From the NCBI RefSeq assembly GCF_000612545.2, contig NZ_CP097800.1, positions 4,464,501 to 4,528,500 of the forward strand: 64,000 nucleotides of DNA, given 5' to 3'. How positions within the stretch are numbered: the first letter of the stretch is position 1; each line of letters opens with the position of its first letter. Made by a program: the position numbers and the translations under genes. The DNA is from Streptomyces sp. PCS3-D2 (lineage in GTDB: Bacteria; Actinomycetota; Actinomycetes; Streptomycetales; Streptomycetaceae). Below are positions 39,449 to 48,285 of this stretch, piece after piece. The notes below the pieces were generated by a model. It was not told the origin of the DNA and ran no database searches. It was given only the letters and a program-made list of their open reading frames with translations.

Positions 39449-42400
39449 TCACTCTCTGGGCGGCAGCTTCGGACGCCGCCGGTCAGGTACGTCCGTGTAA
39501 CCGGGCGGCATCGCGGCCGGGTCCTGTTCGAGCAGTTCCAGTGCCAGGTGCACGGCGTCGTCCATCCCGGCGTGCCTGCCCTCGGCCCAGTCGAGCGGGG
39601 TGCGCAGGACCTCGAAGTCCGGTTCCACCCCGTGGTTCTCCACCGACCATCCGTACTCCGGGAACCAGGCGGCGTTCATCGGCACCGTGATCACCGTGCC
39701 GTCGCCGAGGGTGTGGCGGCCGGTCATGCCGACCACCCCGCCCCAGGTGCGCTGGCCCACCACCGGTCCCAGGCCCAGCAGCTTGAAGGCCGCGGTGATC
39801 ATGTCCCCGTCCGAGGAGGTCGCCTCGTCGGCCAGTGCCACGATCGGGCCTCGGGGGGCGTTGGAGGCGTAGCTGACGGGTTGTGCGTCGCGGGTCAGGT
39901 CCCAGCCGAGGATGGAGCGGGTGAGCTTCTCCACCACCAGTTCGCTGATGTGGCCGCCCGCGTTGCCGCGTACGTCCACGATCAGCGCGGGACGGGACAT
40001 CTCCATGCGCAGGTCGCGGTTGAACTGCGCCCAGCCCGAGCCGCCCATGTCGGGGATGTGGAGGTAGCCGCACCGGCCGCCGCTGAGCTCCCGGACCACC
40101 TGGCGCCGTTTGGACACCCAGTCCTGGTAGCGCAGCGGTCGCTCGTCGATCAGCGGGATGACGGCGACCCGGCGGGAGCGGCCGGAGCCCTCCGACGGCT
40201 GGAAGGTGAGCTCGACTGTCGTCCCGCCCGCTCCCGCCAGCAGCGGGTAGGGGCCGGCGACGGGGTCCACGGGCCGGCCGTCCACGTGGGTGAGCACCGC
40301 GCCCTCCCGGATGCCGGTTCCGGCCAACGGGGAGCGGGCCTTGGAGTCGGAGGACTCGCCGGGCAGGATCTTGCCCACCACCCATGTCCCGTCCCGGGGG
40401 ACGAGGTTGGCGCCGAGCAGGCCGATGGCCCGCTGGTAGTGCGGGGGGCCCTCGTTGCGGCGGGCGGGCGAGACGTAGGCGTGCGAGGTGCCGAGCTCGC
40501 CGAGGACCTCGCGCAGCAGGTCGGCGAACTCGTCAGGGGAGGCGACGCGTTCGACCAGGGGGCGGTACTGGCGCAGTACGCCGTCCCAGTCGATGCCGCA
40601 CAGGTTCGGCTCCCAGAAGTAGGCGCGGATGATCCGCCCGGCCTCCTCGAAGGCCTGGCGCCACTCGGCCGCCGGGTCCACCTCGTGCAGGATGCGCCGC
40701 AGGTCCAGGTAGACCGTCGAGTCGCTGTCGCCCGACTCGGTGGCGGGGACCGCGCGCAGGTCGCCGTCGTCGTGGACCACCAGCCGGGTCCCGTCGCCGC
40801 TGACCGCGAACCAGTCCAGTCCCGAGGCCAGTTCGCTCTTGCGGGCCTTGGTCAGGTCGAAGTGCTCCAGCGTGGGTTTGCCGCTGAGGTCGTTGGGGTT
40901 GGCGAAGGTCTCGCCGAGCGCGCCCGAGATCGGCCAGCGCAGCCACACCAGCCCGCCGCCGTGCACCGGGTAGAGGGCGGAGTACTTCGACGCGCTCACC
41001 GGGAACGGGGTGACCCGGCTCTCCAGCCCCTCCACCTCCACGGTCACGGCGCCGTTGTCGCCGGGGGTCTCCGCATCGCCCTCGGCCGGATCCAGTCCGC
41101 CCGCCGCGGGCCGTCCCTCGGCCGAGAGCGCGAAGGGCGAGGGGGTCGCGGAGGACAGCGGCACCAGGTACGGGCGGCAGCCCAGCGGGAAGGACAGGTC
41201 GCCGGTGTGCACGTCGTAGACCGGGTCGAAACCGCGCCAGGACAGGAAGGCCAAGTAGCGCCCGTCCCGGGTGAAGACGGGATTCTCGTCGGCGAAGCGG
41301 CCGTTGGTGACGTCGACGACGGTGCGCGCGCCGGGCCCGGAGATGCGGGCCATCTTGATCTGTCGCAGTGAGCGCCCGATGCCCGGGTGCGACCAGGTCA
41401 GCCAGGCGCCGTCCGGGGAGAAGGCAAGGTCGGTGACGGGGCCGTTGATGGACCGGATCAGCTCGGTCACCCGGCCCTCGGACTCCTCCGTGGCGTCGAC
41501 GAGCAGCAGCCGCCCGTCGTTCGAGGCGATGGCCAGGCGCTCCCCGTCGGGGTCGGAGAGCAGTTCGGTCACGCGCCCCAGTTCGCCCGCGGCCAGCCGG
41601 CGCGGCCGCCGCTCCCCGGAGGCCCGGGGCAGGTAGGCGATCTCGATCGCGTCCTCGCCCTCGGCGTCGGTGACGTAGGCGACCTGCCCGCCGCTGCCGA
41701 GCATCTCCGGCAGCCGCACCCGCACCCCGGGGGTGTCGGCGATGGTCCGGGCCGGCCCGTCGCGGTGGGTCAGCCAGTACAGGCTGCCGCGCACCACGAC
41801 GGCGCTGGCCCGCCCGGTGGCGTCCACGGAGAGCGAGTCGACGTGGCTGGCGGCCGGCACCTGGTAGACCCGCCGGCCGGCGCGGGGGCCGCCGAGGCGG
41901 ACCTGGAGCTTGCGCGGGACGGCGTCGGGGGCCAGGGACTCGACGAGCCAGAGGTCCCCGGCGCACTGGTAGACGACCCGGGTGCCGTCGCTGGAGGCGT
42001 GCCGGGCGTAGAACTCGTCGTGGTCGGTGTGGCGGCGCAGGTCGGTGCCGTCGGTCGAGCAGGAGTAGAGGTTGCCGATGCCCTCGTGGTCGGAGAGGAA
42101 GGCGATCCGGCCGTCCACGAACATCGCGGTGTCCAGGTGGCCTTCGAGCTCCTCCAGCAGCTGGCGCCCGTGCAGCCAGAGCCGGCCCATGGCGCCGCCC
42201 CGGTAGCGCTTCCAGGCGGCGGGCTCGTGCGGTGGCTTGCCGGTCAGCAGCAGGCTGCGGTGCTCGCCGCCGATGTCGGCCACCTGGATGTCGGAGACGG
42301 GGCCCCAGGGCAGACGACCGCCGGGGCTGCCGTCGGTCGGCAGTTTGTAGGCCCAGGAGAAGTAGGAGAAGGGCTGTTCGTGCGAGGAGACGGCGAGGAT

Positions 42401-42718
42401 GTTGCCGTCGGGGTCCCAGCCGCAGACGCGGGTGTCGGTGGCGCCCCAGTGGGTCAGCTGCCGGGCGGGGCCGCCGTCGACGGGCGCCAGGTGGATCTCG
42501 GGGTCGAGGCTGCGCCAGGTGGTGAAGGCGATGTGCCGGCCGTCGGGGGAGAAGCGGGGGTGGCCGACCCGGGTCCGGTCGACGGTGATCCGCCATGCGC
42601 GTCCGGGGGTGTGGCCTTCGGGGACCAGCGGGGCGACCCAGAGGTCGTCCTCGGTGGCGAAACACAGGAGGTCGTCGTGCAGGTGCGGGAACCGGAGGTA
42701 CGCGACGTCGTGACTCAC
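39449..42718 (-). CDS. tricorn-like protease, S41 family
   Basis: 1089 residues. N-terminal beta-propeller repeats (about 1-640: 'YLRFPHLHDDLLCFATEDDLWVAPL', 'GHPRFSPDGRHIAFTTW', 'FSPDGAWLTWSHPG', 'FTRDGRYLAFLSWRGFDPVYDV'), then the C1 helical domain ('EAGRIIRAYFWEPNLCGIDWDGVLRQYRPLVERV'). A PDZ domain is at about 775-850 ('GSGIREGAVLTHVDGRPVDPVAG'-like), and the S41 catalytic core lies near the C-terminus: 'CGYLHIPDMGGSGWAQF', 'DVRGNAGGHISELVVEKL', 'ALADEATSSDGDMITAAFKLLGLGPVVGQRTWGG' with the likely nucleophile Ser. Degrades peptides released by other proteases, in the cytoplasm. GTG 42718 is preferred; the frame extends to 42907 but through the TetR operator region. Confidence 0.93.
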   Translation of the reverse strand: MSHDVAYLRFPHLHDDLLCFATEDDLWVAPLVPEGHTPGRAWRITVDRTRVGHPRFSPDGRHIAFTTWRSLDPEIHLAPVDGGPARQLTHWGATDTRVCGWDPDGNILAVSSHEQPFSYFSWAYKLPTDGSPGGRLPWGPVSDIQVADIGGEHRSLLLTGKPPHEPAAWKRYRGGAMGRLWLHGRQLLEELEGHLDTAMFVDGRIAFLSDHEGIGNLYSCSTDGTDLRRHTDHDEFYARHASSDGTRVVYQCAGDLWLVESLAPDAVPRKLQVRLGGPRAGRRVYQVPAASHVDSLSVDATGRASAVVVRGSLYWLTHRDGPARTIADTPGVRVRLPEMLGSGGQVAYVTDAEGEDAIEIAYLPRASGERRPRRLAAGELGRVTELLSDPDGERLAIASNDGRLLLVDATEESEGRVTELIRSINGPVTDLAFSPDGAWLTWSHPGIGRSLRQIKMARISGPGARTVVDVTNGRFADENPVFTRDGRYLAFLSWRGFDPVYDVHTGDLSFPLGCRPYLVPLSSATPSPFALSAEGRPAAGGLDPAEGDAETPGDNGAVTVEVEGLESRVTPFPVSASKYSALYPVHGGGLVWLRWPISGALGETFANPNDLSGKPTLEHFDLTKARKSELASGLDWFAVSGDGTRLVVHDDGDLRAVPATESGDSDSTVYLDLRRILHEVDPAAEWRQAFEEAGRIIRAYFWEPNLCGIDWDGVLRQYRPLVERVASPDEFADLLREVLGELGTSHAYVSPARRNEGPPHYQRAIGLLGANLVPRDGTWVVGKILPGESSDSKARSPLAGTGIREGAVLTHVDGRPVDPVAGPYPLLAGAGGTTVELTFQPSEGSGRSRRVAVIPLIDERPLRYQDWVSKRRQVVRELSGGRCGYLHIPDMGGSGWAQFNRDLRMEMSRPALIVDVRGNAGGHISELVVEKLTRSILGWDLTRDAQPVSYASNAPRGPIVALADEATSSDGDMITAAFKLLGLGPVVGQRTWGGVVGMTGRHTLGDGTVITVPMNAAWFPEYGWSVENHGVEPDFEVLRTPLDWAEGRHAGMDDAVHLALELLEQDPAAMPPGYTDVPDRRRPKLPPRE

Positions 42719-42782
42719 CCCCCAATGCTTTCCGCGGGAGGGGGCCCCGGCAACTCGTACTGGTGACCCATGCCACCCCCTA

Positions 42783-42806
42783 AAACGAAACGGAACGGTT
42801 TCGTTT
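42783..42806. promoter_or_regulatory. TetR operator 1
   Basis: 9-bp perfect arms AAACGAAAC and GTTTCGTTT separated by GGAACG. It contains ACGGAACGGTTTCGTT (42790-42805), the same 16-mer (one base different) found at operator 2. Confidence 0.75.
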
Positions 42807-42836
42807 CGCTTGGGGGAGGGGTATCGTCGTAAGCGT

Positions 42837-42852
42837 ACGGAACAGTTTCGTT
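42837..42852. promoter_or_regulatory. TetR operator 2
   Basis: ACGGAACAGTTTCGTT, a near-repeat of operator 1 with its start displaced 47 bp. It ends 17 bp before the TetR start and overlaps the ribosome-binding region, so bound repressor would block the tetR-mmpL transcript. Confidence 0.75.
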
Positions 42853-42869
42853 CGGATGGAGGCGCGGAG

Positions 42870-43460
42870 ATGACCGAGGCGATGTCGGCCCGGCGCAGCC
42901 GGATCACCCCCGAACGGCAGGCCGAACTGCACGAGGCGGTCCTCGACCTCCTGCGTGACGTCGGCTACGAGGCGTTGACCATGGACGCGGTCGCCGCCCG
43001 TACGAAGTCCAGCAAGGCCACCCTCTACCGCCAGTGGGGGAGCAAGCCGGAGCTGGTCGCCAAGGCCCTGCGATGCACGCAGCCCGTTTCGCTGCGCGAG
43101 ATCGACACGGGCAGCCTGCGCGGGGACTTCGCGCTCATGGTGGAGCACTCGGACGACGCGCAGATGGCCAAGGACACCGCGCTGATGCGGGGTCTGGCCC
43201 ATGCCGTCCACGAGAGCCCGGAGCTCCACAAGGCGCTGCGGGACCTGCTGGTCGACCCGGAGATCACCGGGCTGCAGGTGATGCTGCAGCGCGCGGTGGA
43301 CCGGGGCGAGATCGCCCCGGGGTGCCCGGCCCTGGGGTTCGTACCGCACATGCTCATCGGAGCGTTCATCGCGCTCCCGCTGATCGAGGACCGGCCGGTG
43401 GACCGGGCGTTCCTCGGTGACTTCATCGACGCCGTGGTGTTCCCCGCCCTCGGCGTCTGA
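42870..43460 (+). CDS. TetR family transcriptional regulator
   Basis: 196 residues. N-terminal HTH 'RQAELHEAVLDLLRDVGYEALTMDAVAARTKSSKATLYRQWGSKPELVAKALR' is classic TetR. The C-terminal helical domain ('MLQRAVDRGEIAPGCPALGFVPHMLIGAFIALPLIEDRPVD') matches the TetR_C group that often controls MMPL exporters. ATG 42870 follows GGAGGCG at 7-nt spacing; the frame opens at 42810 but would run through operator 2. Two matching operators lie just upstream. The MMPL gene begins 155 bp downstream and is the probable target. Confidence 0.94.
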   Translation: MTEAMSARRSRITPERQAELHEAVLDLLRDVGYEALTMDAVAARTKSSKATLYRQWGSKPELVAKALRCTQPVSLREIDTGSLRGDFALMVEHSDDAQMAKDTALMRGLAHAVHESPELHKALRDLLVDPEITGLQVMLQRAVDRGEIAPGCPALGFVPHMLIGAFIALPLIEDRPVDRAFLGDFIDAVVFPALGV

Positions 43461-43615
43461 ACCTCCCCGGTTCAGCACGGTCCCCGTCCCGTCCCCAGCC
43501 CATGGCAACGATGCCGCCCTGCTGCTCCTGACACGCCGCTCTCGTCGTCGGGCCGGCTCACCACGCCCTGATCCCTGCGGATCCATCCCACGACCTGAAC
43601 GGGAGAACCACCGAC

Positions 43616-45814
43616 GTGGCCACCTTCCTTTACCGACTCGGCCGGGGCGCCTTCAGGCGCCGCGGACTCGTCGCCCTTCTCTGGGTGGCGCTGTTGTTCG
43701 CCGCCGGCTTCGGCGCGGCCACCGCGGCCGCTCCCACCTCCGGATCGTTCTCGATACCCGGCACGGAGGCCCAGCGGGCCTTCGACCTGCTGGACAAGAA
43801 GTTCCCGGGCATGGCCGCCGACGGCGCCACCGCGCGCATCGTCGTCAAGGCCCCCGAAGGCGCGAAGGTCACCGACCCCGGCCCCAAGGCCGAGGTCGAG
43901 AAGATCGTCAACGGACTGAAGACCGGTCCGGGCGCGGAGCAGATCGCCTCCGTGGCCAACCCCTACGAGGCTCAGGCGGTCAGCCAGGACGCCTCCACGG
44001 CCTACATCAGCGCCAAGTACACCGTCAGCGGCATGGAGCTGCAGGACGCCACCCGCGACGCGCTCAAGGAATCGGGCGGCGACGCGAAGGCCGCGGGCCT
44101 GAACGTCCAGATCGGCGGTGACGCGCTGATGGTGGCCCCCGAGACCGGCTCCGGCGAGATCATCGGCATCCTCGTCGCCGCGATCGTCCTCGTGATCACG
44201 TTCGGTTCGCTGGTCGCGGCCGGCCTGCCGCTGCTGACCGCGATCGTCGGCGTGGGCATCGGCGTCTCCTCCATCACCGCGCTCGCCAACGTGCTGGACC
44301 TCGGCAACACCACCGCCACCCTCGCCACGATGATCGGCCTCGCGGTCGGCATCGACTACGCCCTGTTCATCGTCTCCCGCTACCGCGCGGAGCTCGCCGA
44401 CGGACGCGACCGGGACGAGGCTGCGGGCCGGGCGACCGGAACTGCCGGTTCCGCCGTCGTCTTCGCCGGTCTGACCGTGGTCATCGCCCTCGTGGGCCTC
44501 GCCGTGGTCAACATCCCGATGCTGACCAAGATGGGCGTCGCGGCAGCGGGCACCGTGGTCATCGCCGTGCTCGTCGCGCTCACCCTGGTCCCGGCCATCC
44601 TCGGCTTCGCGGGCGGGAAGGTCCTGCCGGCGGGCGAGAAGAGCAAGCTGTTCGGCAAGGGCAGGCCCGCTTCCGAGAAGAAGGCCAACGGCGGCACCCG
44701 CTGGGCCCGCTTCGTCCTGCGCCGCCCCGTCATGGTGCTGCTGGCCGGTGTGATCGGCCTCGGGGTCGTCGCCATTCCGGCGAGCAAGCTGGAGATGGGC
44801 CTGCCGGACGACGGTGCCCAGCCGGTCTCCACCACCCAGCGTCAGGCGTACGACCTGCTGTCGGAGGGCTTCGGCCCCGGCTTCAACGGACCGCTGCTGG
44901 TGGTCGTCGACGGGGACAAGGCCCTGGCGGACGCCACGGTCGACCGGGTCAAGGGCCTGAAGGGCGTCGCGGCGGTCACCCCGCCGACCGCCAACGAGGC
45001 CGGTGACGCCTCGGTGATCACGGTCATCCCGAAGGACCGTCCGTCCTCCGCCCAGACCGAGAACCTGGTCCACGAGATCCGCGACGGCAGCGGCGACGAC
45101 GTCCTCGTCACCGGCGCCACCGCGATGAACATCGACTTCTCGCAGAAGATGAACGACGCGCTGCTGCCCTACCTGGCCCTCGTCGTCGGCCTCGCCTTCC
45201 TGCTGCTGATGCTCGTCTTCCGCTCGATCCTGGTCCCGCTCAAGGCGGCCCTCGGCTTCCTGCTGTCGGTCGTCGCGGCCCTCGGCGCGGTCGTCGCGGT
45301 CTTCCAGTGGGGCTGGCTCGGTTCGGTCTTCGGGGTGGAGCAGACCGGTCCGATCATGTCGATGATGCCGATCTTCATGGTCGGCGTGGTCTTCGGACTC
45401 GCCATGGACTACGAGGTCTTCCTCGTCACCCGCATGCGGGAGGCGTACGTCCACGGCGAGCGCCCCGGCCAGGCGGTCGTGACCGGCTTCCAGTACAGCG
45501 CCCGGGTCGTGGTGGCCGCGGCGGTCATCATGATCGCGGTGTTCGCGGGCTTCATCGGGGCCAGCGAGCAGATGGTCAAGATGATCGGCTTCGGCCTGGC
45601 CGTCGCGGTCTTCTTCGACGCCTTCGTGGTCCGCATGGCCATCGTCCCGGCGGTGCTCGCGCTGCTCGGCCACAAGGCCTGGTGGCTGCCGGCGTGGCTG
45701 GACCGCGTACTGCCGAACGTGGACGTGGAGGGCGAGAGCCTGCGCCGGCACCTCGCCGCCGAGTCCGCGCAGGACGAGGGCCCGGACAAGGACCGCGAGC
45801 TGGTCAACGCCTGA
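43616..45814 (+). CDS. MMPL family RND-type transporter
   Basis: 732 residues, about 11-12 TM helices in two halves: TM1 'GLVALLWVALLFAAGFGAA', an extracytoplasmic domain, then TM block 'IIGILVAAIVLVITFGSLVAAGLPLLTAIVGVGIGVSSI' with 'MIGLAVGIDYALFIVSRYR' (the conserved GxxxDY proton-relay motif). The second half repeats this with 'MVGVVFGLAMDYEVFLVTRMRE'. Exports lipids, siderophores or drugs using the proton gradient. GTG 43616 has GGGAG about 10 nt upstream. Under TetR control by position. It converges on ssgE over a strong hairpin. Confidence 0.94.
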   Translation: MATFLYRLGRGAFRRRGLVALLWVALLFAAGFGAATAAAPTSGSFSIPGTEAQRAFDLLDKKFPGMAADGATARIVVKAPEGAKVTDPGPKAEVEKIVNGLKTGPGAEQIASVANPYEAQAVSQDASTAYISAKYTVSGMELQDATRDALKESGGDAKAAGLNVQIGGDALMVAPETGSGEIIGILVAAIVLVITFGSLVAAGLPLLTAIVGVGIGVSSITALANVLDLGNTTATLATMIGLAVGIDYALFIVSRYRAELADGRDRDEAAGRATGTAGSAVVFAGLTVVIALVGLAVVNIPMLTKMGVAAAGTVVIAVLVALTLVPAILGFAGGKVLPAGEKSKLFGKGRPASEKKANGGTRWARFVLRRPVMVLLAGVIGLGVVAIPASKLEMGLPDDGAQPVSTTQRQAYDLLSEGFGPGFNGPLLVVVDGDKALADATVDRVKGLKGVAAVTPPTANEAGDASVITVIPKDRPSSAQTENLVHEIRDGSGDDVLVTGATAMNIDFSQKMNDALLPYLALVVGLAFLLLMLVFRSILVPLKAALGFLLSVVAALGAVVAVFQWGWLGSVFGVEQTGPIMSMMPIFMVGVVFGLAMDYEVFLVTRMREAYVHGERPGQAVVTGFQYSARVVVAAAVIMIAVFAGFIGASEQMVKMIGFGLAVAVFFDAFVVRMAIVPAVLALLGHKAWWLPAWLDRVLPNVDVEGESLRRHLAAESAQDEGPDKDRELVNA

Positions 45815-45833
45815 CCGGTCCGACGATCCGCGC

Positions 45834-45877
45834 GGCCCGGCCCCGTACCCCGACCACCGGGGGTACGGGGCCGGGCC
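45834..45877. terminator. bidirectional terminator
   Basis: Perfect 18-bp stem (45834-45851 with 45860-45877), 8-nt loop, between mmpL (+) and ssgE (-). Confidence 0.88.
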
Positions 45878-45885
45878 CGTTGCCG

Positions 45886-46293
45886 CTAGCGGGTGGCGGA
45901 GGCGGTGGAGGCCGCGTAGGTGCGCCGCAGGAAGCGGCGCAGCGCGGCGATGTCGAACTGGACCACGGCGACGCCCTCGGGGGAGTGGAACTCCACGACC
46001 GCCTGGACGCGGCCGCAGGGCCAGACGCGCACGTCCCCGGTGCCCGTCGGCGCCTGGAGGCCCGCCTCCAGCAGGGCCCGGGGGAAGACCCACTCGTTGT
46101 CGGTGCCCTCGGGGGACAGGTCGGCCGGGAAGACGATCCGTACGGCCAGCGGCTCGGCGGGGGCGAAACGCAGAGCGACGGGGATCGCCCGGTAGAGGGG
46201 GTCGTCGGTGATCACACGGGCGCGGACCCGCTCTTCGACGGGGGCCGCGGTCGCCGTCGCGGTCGCTGGGGGATTCTCGGCGGTGGCAGACAT
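45886..46293 (-). CDS. ssgE: SsgA-like sporulation/cell division protein (probable SsgE)
   Basis: 135 residues. SALP family pattern: 'DDPLYRAIPVALRFAPAEPLAVRIVFP', 'EWVFPRALLEAGLQAPTGTGDVRVWPC', 'VVEFHSPEGVAVVQFDIAALRRFLRRTYAAS'. The extra N-terminal 20 residues are Ala/Thr-rich. SALPs are found only in sporulating actinomycetes and guide septum formation, peptidoglycan and spore separation. The name SsgE is inferred from synteny (SALP next to this ECF transporter, PBP and pmt), as I recall for S. coelicolor; SsgE is linked to timing of autolytic spore separation. ATG 46293 has GAGGAG 9 nt upstream; the longer frame to 46416 runs into the Nur-like box. Confidence 0.82.
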   Translation of the reverse strand: MSATAENPPATATATAAPVEERVRARVITDDPLYRAIPVALRFAPAEPLAVRIVFPADLSPEGTDNEWVFPRALLEAGLQAPTGTGDVRVWPCGRVQAVVEFHSPEGVAVVQFDIAALRRFLRRTYAASTASATR

Positions 46294-46391
46294 CGACCAG
46301 ACTCCTCGAATCGGAACAAATCCGTCCGTTTGCCCTCCAGCCTCGCACATTCCCACGAAAATGCGCGCCTCTCTTTGTGATGCGCCCGCTC

Positions 46392-46408
46392 TTGCCAACG
46401 GTTTGCAA
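46392..46408. promoter_or_regulatory. Nur-box-like site before the ECF transporter
   Basis: TTGCCAACGGTTTGCAA fits the published Nur box (TTGCAA-N5-TTGCAA) with one mismatch. It is also a 17-bp dyad, arms TTGCCAAC and GTTTGCAA pairing 7 of 8 around one central G. TTGCCA could serve as the -35 box with TATTCT (46417-46422) as the -10, so bound Nur would block transcription. Confidence 0.6.
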
Positions 46409-46460
46409 CTGGGCACTATTCTTGAACGGTTCAGGCCGTAGAAGAAGCGGAGCCCACTCC

Positions 46461-47522
46461 ATGCATGTGCCCGACGGATTCGTCAACGCACCCGTCTCGG
46501 TGGCCGCCGGAGTGGCGGCGGCCACGGCGGTGGCCGTCAGCCTCCGCGGCGCCCGCCGCGAACTCGACGAGCGGACCGCGCCGCTCGCCGGCCTCGTCGC
46601 CGCCTTCATCTTCGCCGTCCAGATGCTGAACTTCCCGGTCGCCGCCGGCACCAGCGGCCACCTGCTGGGCGGCGCGCTCGCCGCGATACTCGTCGGCCCC
46701 TACACCGGCGTGCTGTGTGTGTCCGTCGTCCTGCTCATGCAGGGCATCCTCTTCGCCGACGGCGGCCTGACCGCCCTCGGCGTGAACATCACCGTCATGG
46801 GCGTCGTCACCGTCGTCACCGCGCACCTGGTCTTCCGCGGGCTGCTCCGCCTCCTGCCGCCCGGCCGCCGTTCCGTGACCGTGGCGGGATTCGCGGCCGC
46901 CCTACTCTCCGTGCCCGCCGCGGCCGCCGCCTTCACGGCCGTCTACGCCGTCGGGGGCACCACCGACGTGCCGCTCGGCAAGGTCCTCACCGCCATGGTC
47001 GGCGTGCACGTCCTCATCGGCATCGGCGAAGCCCTCATCACCGCGGCGACCGTCGGCGCCGTGATCGCCGTACGTCCCGACCTGGTGCACGGGGCCCGCG
47101 GCCTGGCCGCGCCGCTGAAGCTGCGCGTCGACGGCGCGCTCGTCGACGCGCCGGCCGGCCCCGCGCCCACCGCCGCGGTGGCCGCGGCCGGCTCGGCCAA
47201 GAAGGTGTGGGCGACCGGCCTGGTCACCGCGCTCGTCCTCGCCGGGTTCGTCTCCTTCTATGCCTCCGCCAGCCCCGACGGCCTGGAGAAGGTCGCCGCC
47301 GACCAGGGCATCGACCAGAAGGTCGAGGAGCACGCCGCCGCCGGCTCCCCGCTCGCCGACTACAGCGTCAAGGACGTCGACGACGCCCGCCTGTCCGGGG
47401 GCCTCGCCGGGGTCATCGGCGTCGGGATCACCGTGGCCGCCGGCACCGGGATCTTCTGGGTCGTGCGCCGCCGCACGTCCCACGAGTCGACCGCCGCCGC
47501 CACCTCCGCCCCGGTCGCCTGA
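46461..47522 (+). CDS. ECF nickel/cobalt transporter, fused S component NikM/CbiM plus NikN/PDGLE domain
   Basis: 353 residues. Begins MHVPDG: the N-terminal Met-His of CbiM/NikM is part of the metal site. About seven TM helices follow ('LAGLVAAFIFAVQMLNFPVAAGTSGHLLGGALAAILVGPYTGVLCVS' with conserved His). From about 255 a second module 'WATGLVTALVLAGFVSFYASASPDGLEKVA...LADYSVKDVDDARLSGGLAGVIGVGITVAAGTGIFWVV' is a PDGLE/NikN-like domain with two TMs. Takes up Ni2+ or Co2+. Operon with the T and A components. The Nur-box-like site makes nickel more likely than cobalt. Confidence 0.92.
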   Translation: MHVPDGFVNAPVSVAAGVAAATAVAVSLRGARRELDERTAPLAGLVAAFIFAVQMLNFPVAAGTSGHLLGGALAAILVGPYTGVLCVSVVLLMQGILFADGGLTALGVNITVMGVVTVVTAHLVFRGLLRLLPPGRRSVTVAGFAAALLSVPAAAAAFTAVYAVGGTTDVPLGKVLTAMVGVHVLIGIGEALITAATVGAVIAVRPDLVHGARGLAAPLKLRVDGALVDAPAGPAPTAAVAAAGSAKKVWATGLVTALVLAGFVSFYASASPDGLEKVAADQGIDQKVEEHAAAGSPLADYSVKDVDDARLSGGLAGVIGVGITVAAGTGIFWVVRRRTSHESTAAATSAPVA

Positions 47523-47523
47523 C

Positions 47524-48285
47524 ATGGGTGCGGGCCACGCCCACCGGCTCTACCGCCCGGGCAGCTCCCCGGTCCACGCCCTGCCCCCGCACTGCAAGCT
47601 CGCCGCGGCCTTCGGCTTCGTCGTGGTCGTCGTGTCCACTCCGCGGGAGGCGGTGTGGGCCTTCGGCCTGTACGCACTGCTGCTCGCCGGGGTCGCGGCC
47701 GCGGCCCGGATCCCGGCCGGATTCCTGCTGCGCCGGCTGCTGATCGAGATCCCCTTCGTCGCCTTCGCCGTGCTCATGCCCTTCGTGGCCGAGGGCGAGC
47801 GGGTCGAGGTCCTCGGCATGTCGCTCAGCGTCTCCGGCCTGTGGGGCGCCTGGAACGTCCTCGCCAAGGGAACCCTCGGCGTGGCCGCGTCCGTCCTGCT
47901 CGCCTCGACCACCGAGCTGCGGGCCCTCCTGCTGGGACTCCAGCGGCTCAAGCTGCCGCCGATGCTCGTCCAGATCGCCACCTTCATGATCCGCTACGGC
48001 GACGTGATCGGCGACGAGCTGCGCCGGATGTCCATCGCCCGTCGCTCGCGCGGCTTCGAGGCCGGCGGGATCCGGCACTGGGGAGTGCTCGCCAAGACGG
48101 CCGGCGCCTTGTTCATCCGGTCCTACGAACGCGGCGAGCGGGTCTACCTGGCGATGGTCAGCCGCGGCTACGCCGGTTCCATGCCGGTCATCGACGAGGC
48201 CGTGGCCACGCGGAGCCAGTGGGCCTACGCCGCCGTGCTCCCGGTGACGGCACTCGCCGTCTGTCTGATGGGATGGACTCTGTGA
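47524..48285 (+). CDS. ECF transporter T component (CbiQ/NikQ)
   Basis: 253 residues, 5-6 membrane helices. The two Ala-Arg-Gly-like coupling motifs on cytoplasmic helices are visible as 'MSIARRSRGFEAGG' and 'YLAMVSRGYAG'; they contact the ATPase. Starts 2 bp after the previous stop and overlaps the ATPase gene by 4 bp (GTGA). Energy-coupling membrane subunit of the nickel/cobalt importer. Confidence 0.93.
   Translation: MGAGHAHRLYRPGSSPVHALPPHCKLAAAFGFVVVVVSTPREAVWAFGLYALLLAGVAAAARIPAGFLLRRLLIEIPFVAFAVLMPFVAEGERVEVLGMSLSVSGLWGAWNVLAKGTLGVAASVLLASTTELRALLLGLQRLKLPPMLVQIATFMIRYGDVIGDELRRMSIARRSRGFEAGGIRHWGVLAKTAGALFIRSYERGERVYLAMVSRGYAGSMPVIDEAVATRSQWAYAAVLPVTALAVCLMGWTL

Noticed and set aside
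39548-41371. 607-codon plus-strand frame opposite the tricorn protease gene
   Set aside because: Antisense shadow; no domain-like pattern, while the minus-strand frame shows clear propeller, PDZ and S41 motifs.
46294-46460. Cobalamin riboswitch upstream of the ECF transporter
   Set aside because: Too short a leader and no B12-box-like sequence; a Nur-box-like site is present instead.
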